62,280 nt of DNA from M55B177 sp034722275 (GTDB lineage Bacteria; Chloroflexota; Dehalococcoidia; GIF9; AB-539-J10): contig JAYENW010000024.1 in NCBI GenBank assembly GCA_034722275.1, forward strand, positions 1 to 62,280, given 5' to 3'. Positions 61,943 to 62,280 of the stretch are shown here, piece after piece. Numbering within the stretch: the first letter of the stretch is position 1; each line of letters begins with the position of its first letter. The notes beneath the pieces are model-generated. The model saw only the letters and a program-made list of their open reading frames with translations, was not told where the DNA came from and did not search any database. Position numbers and translations under genes: made by a program.

Positions 61943-61987
61943 TGGTACGCCTAGAGGGATTCGAACCCACGACCCCCGGTTCCGAAG
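61943..61987 (-). tRNA. 3' half of a tRNA (probably Arg), no 5' half
   Basis: On the minus strand the sequence CTTCGGA, then ACCGG, GGGTC, T arm GTGGG-TTCGAAT and acceptor TAGGCGT-ACCA matches the 3' half of a bacterial tRNA-Arg from the anticodon loop onward. The 5' bases that should pair with ACCGG and TAGGCGT are missing upstream. It is a remnant, most likely the duplicated end of an attachment site. Confidence 0.65.
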
Positions 61988-62280
61988 CTAGAAGCCGAAT
62001 GTGCCAAGATATGTCCGCAGATACAAAAGGGTGTTTTATAATTTGGGGATTAGACTCATTTTATATTTATGGTGGCGTTTAATGCCGAGGCATATTAAGC
62101 AGTTTGTTAGCAAAATGTTAGCAAACTACTCACATTTATAGACAGTGGACAAAACGATGTTTCGTGCAATTCTTATAGTTCTTCTATTTCTAAAATCCTA
62201 TCTACCCGAAAAGTCTATCTTCATTCCGGTTCAAACAAAACGCCCGAAACCTGATGTATTTAACGTTATTGTATTCCATC
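61988..62280. other. Terminal interval without genes
   Basis: About 290 bp of AT-rich sequence to the right edge, on the element side of the tRNA fragment. No open frame resembles a protein. A short direct repeat lies at 62105-62125. Confidence 0.5.
62105..62125. repeat. Tandem 10-bp direct repeat
   Basis: TGTTAGCAAA occurs at 62105-62114 and again at 62116-62125, with one base between. It could be arm-type integrase sites near an attachment site, but it may be chance. Confidence 0.4.

Noticed and set aside
1..62280. CRISPR array, prophage gene cluster or reductive dehalogenase genes
   Set aside because: No regularly spaced repeats, no run of phage structural genes and no RdhA/RdhB-like open frames were seen.

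Overview
The window looks like a Chloroflexota chromosome segment, most probably from a non-Dehalococcoides member of class Dehalococcoidia. This rests on recalled gene content and order, not on a search: rpsU-yqeY, purQ-purL-DUF1015, serA with a PucG-type aminotransferase, tyrS-ribF, aroF-aroH, a GuaB3-type IMP dehydrogenase, a leuC/leuD-like pair next to isocitrate dehydrogenase, and folP-folK. There are no reductive dehalogenase genes. An acyl-CoA ligase, an alcohol dehydrogenase, a GH38 glycosidase, glutamate dehydrogenase and biotin-type carboxyltransferase subunits point to an anaerobic heterotroph. A 100-N gap flanked by identical 127-bp ends shows that the source is a draft assembly.

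Layout. 1-5.2 kb: a transposase tail, rpsU, yqeY, purQ, purL and DUF1015. 5.2-11 kb (minus strand): serine, aromatic amino acid and flavin genes (serA, aminotransferase, tyrS, ribF, aroF, aroH), then a decayed HIT gene. 11.2-21 kb: Nudix, acyl-CoA ligase, MDR dehydrogenase, PPC-domain protein, phosphatase, DegV with a divergent winged-helix regulator, tRNA-Thr, a YprB-like exonuclease, LysE and GuaB3. 21-31 kb: PycB-like carboxyltransferase, a dicarboxylate symporter broken by an in-frame TGA, threonine synthase-like enzyme, glutamate dehydrogenase, GH38, and nadK-GNAT-Nudix. 31-41.8 kb: hypothetical genes, HD protein, IDH with the LeuCD-like hydratase, acyl-CoA carboxyltransferase, folate/pterin genes and rluB. 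41.9-45.3 kb: a rearranged surface-protein locus and a VapC/AbrB toxin-antitoxin pair lying between two copies of the 3' end of the neighbouring helicase gene. 45.2-54.8 kb: YprA/MrfA-like helicase, DUF503, hpt-ade, glyS, dnaJ-like and mutS. 54.9-57.5 kb: an AT-rich restriction-modification island. 57.5-62.3 kb: ybeY, two lipoproteins, a GYD protein, xth, an MBL protein and a tRNA 3'-half that looks like the end of an integrated element.

How the genes work together. Several sets form pathways: purine synthesis and salvage (purQL, GuaB3, hpt-ade); serine synthesis from 3-phosphoglycerate with a SerA lacking its regulatory domains; 2-oxoglutarate supply (hydratase plus IDH) feeding glutamate dehydrogenase; and DNA repair (YprA/YprB-like pair, MutS, Xth). 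The parts most worth a second look are the R-M island with its Cys-rich accessory protein, the toxin-antitoxin insertion bounded by a duplicated gene end, the head-to-head surface-protein fragments, and a set of promoters whose -10 box lies almost on the start codon, which suggests leaderless transcripts.
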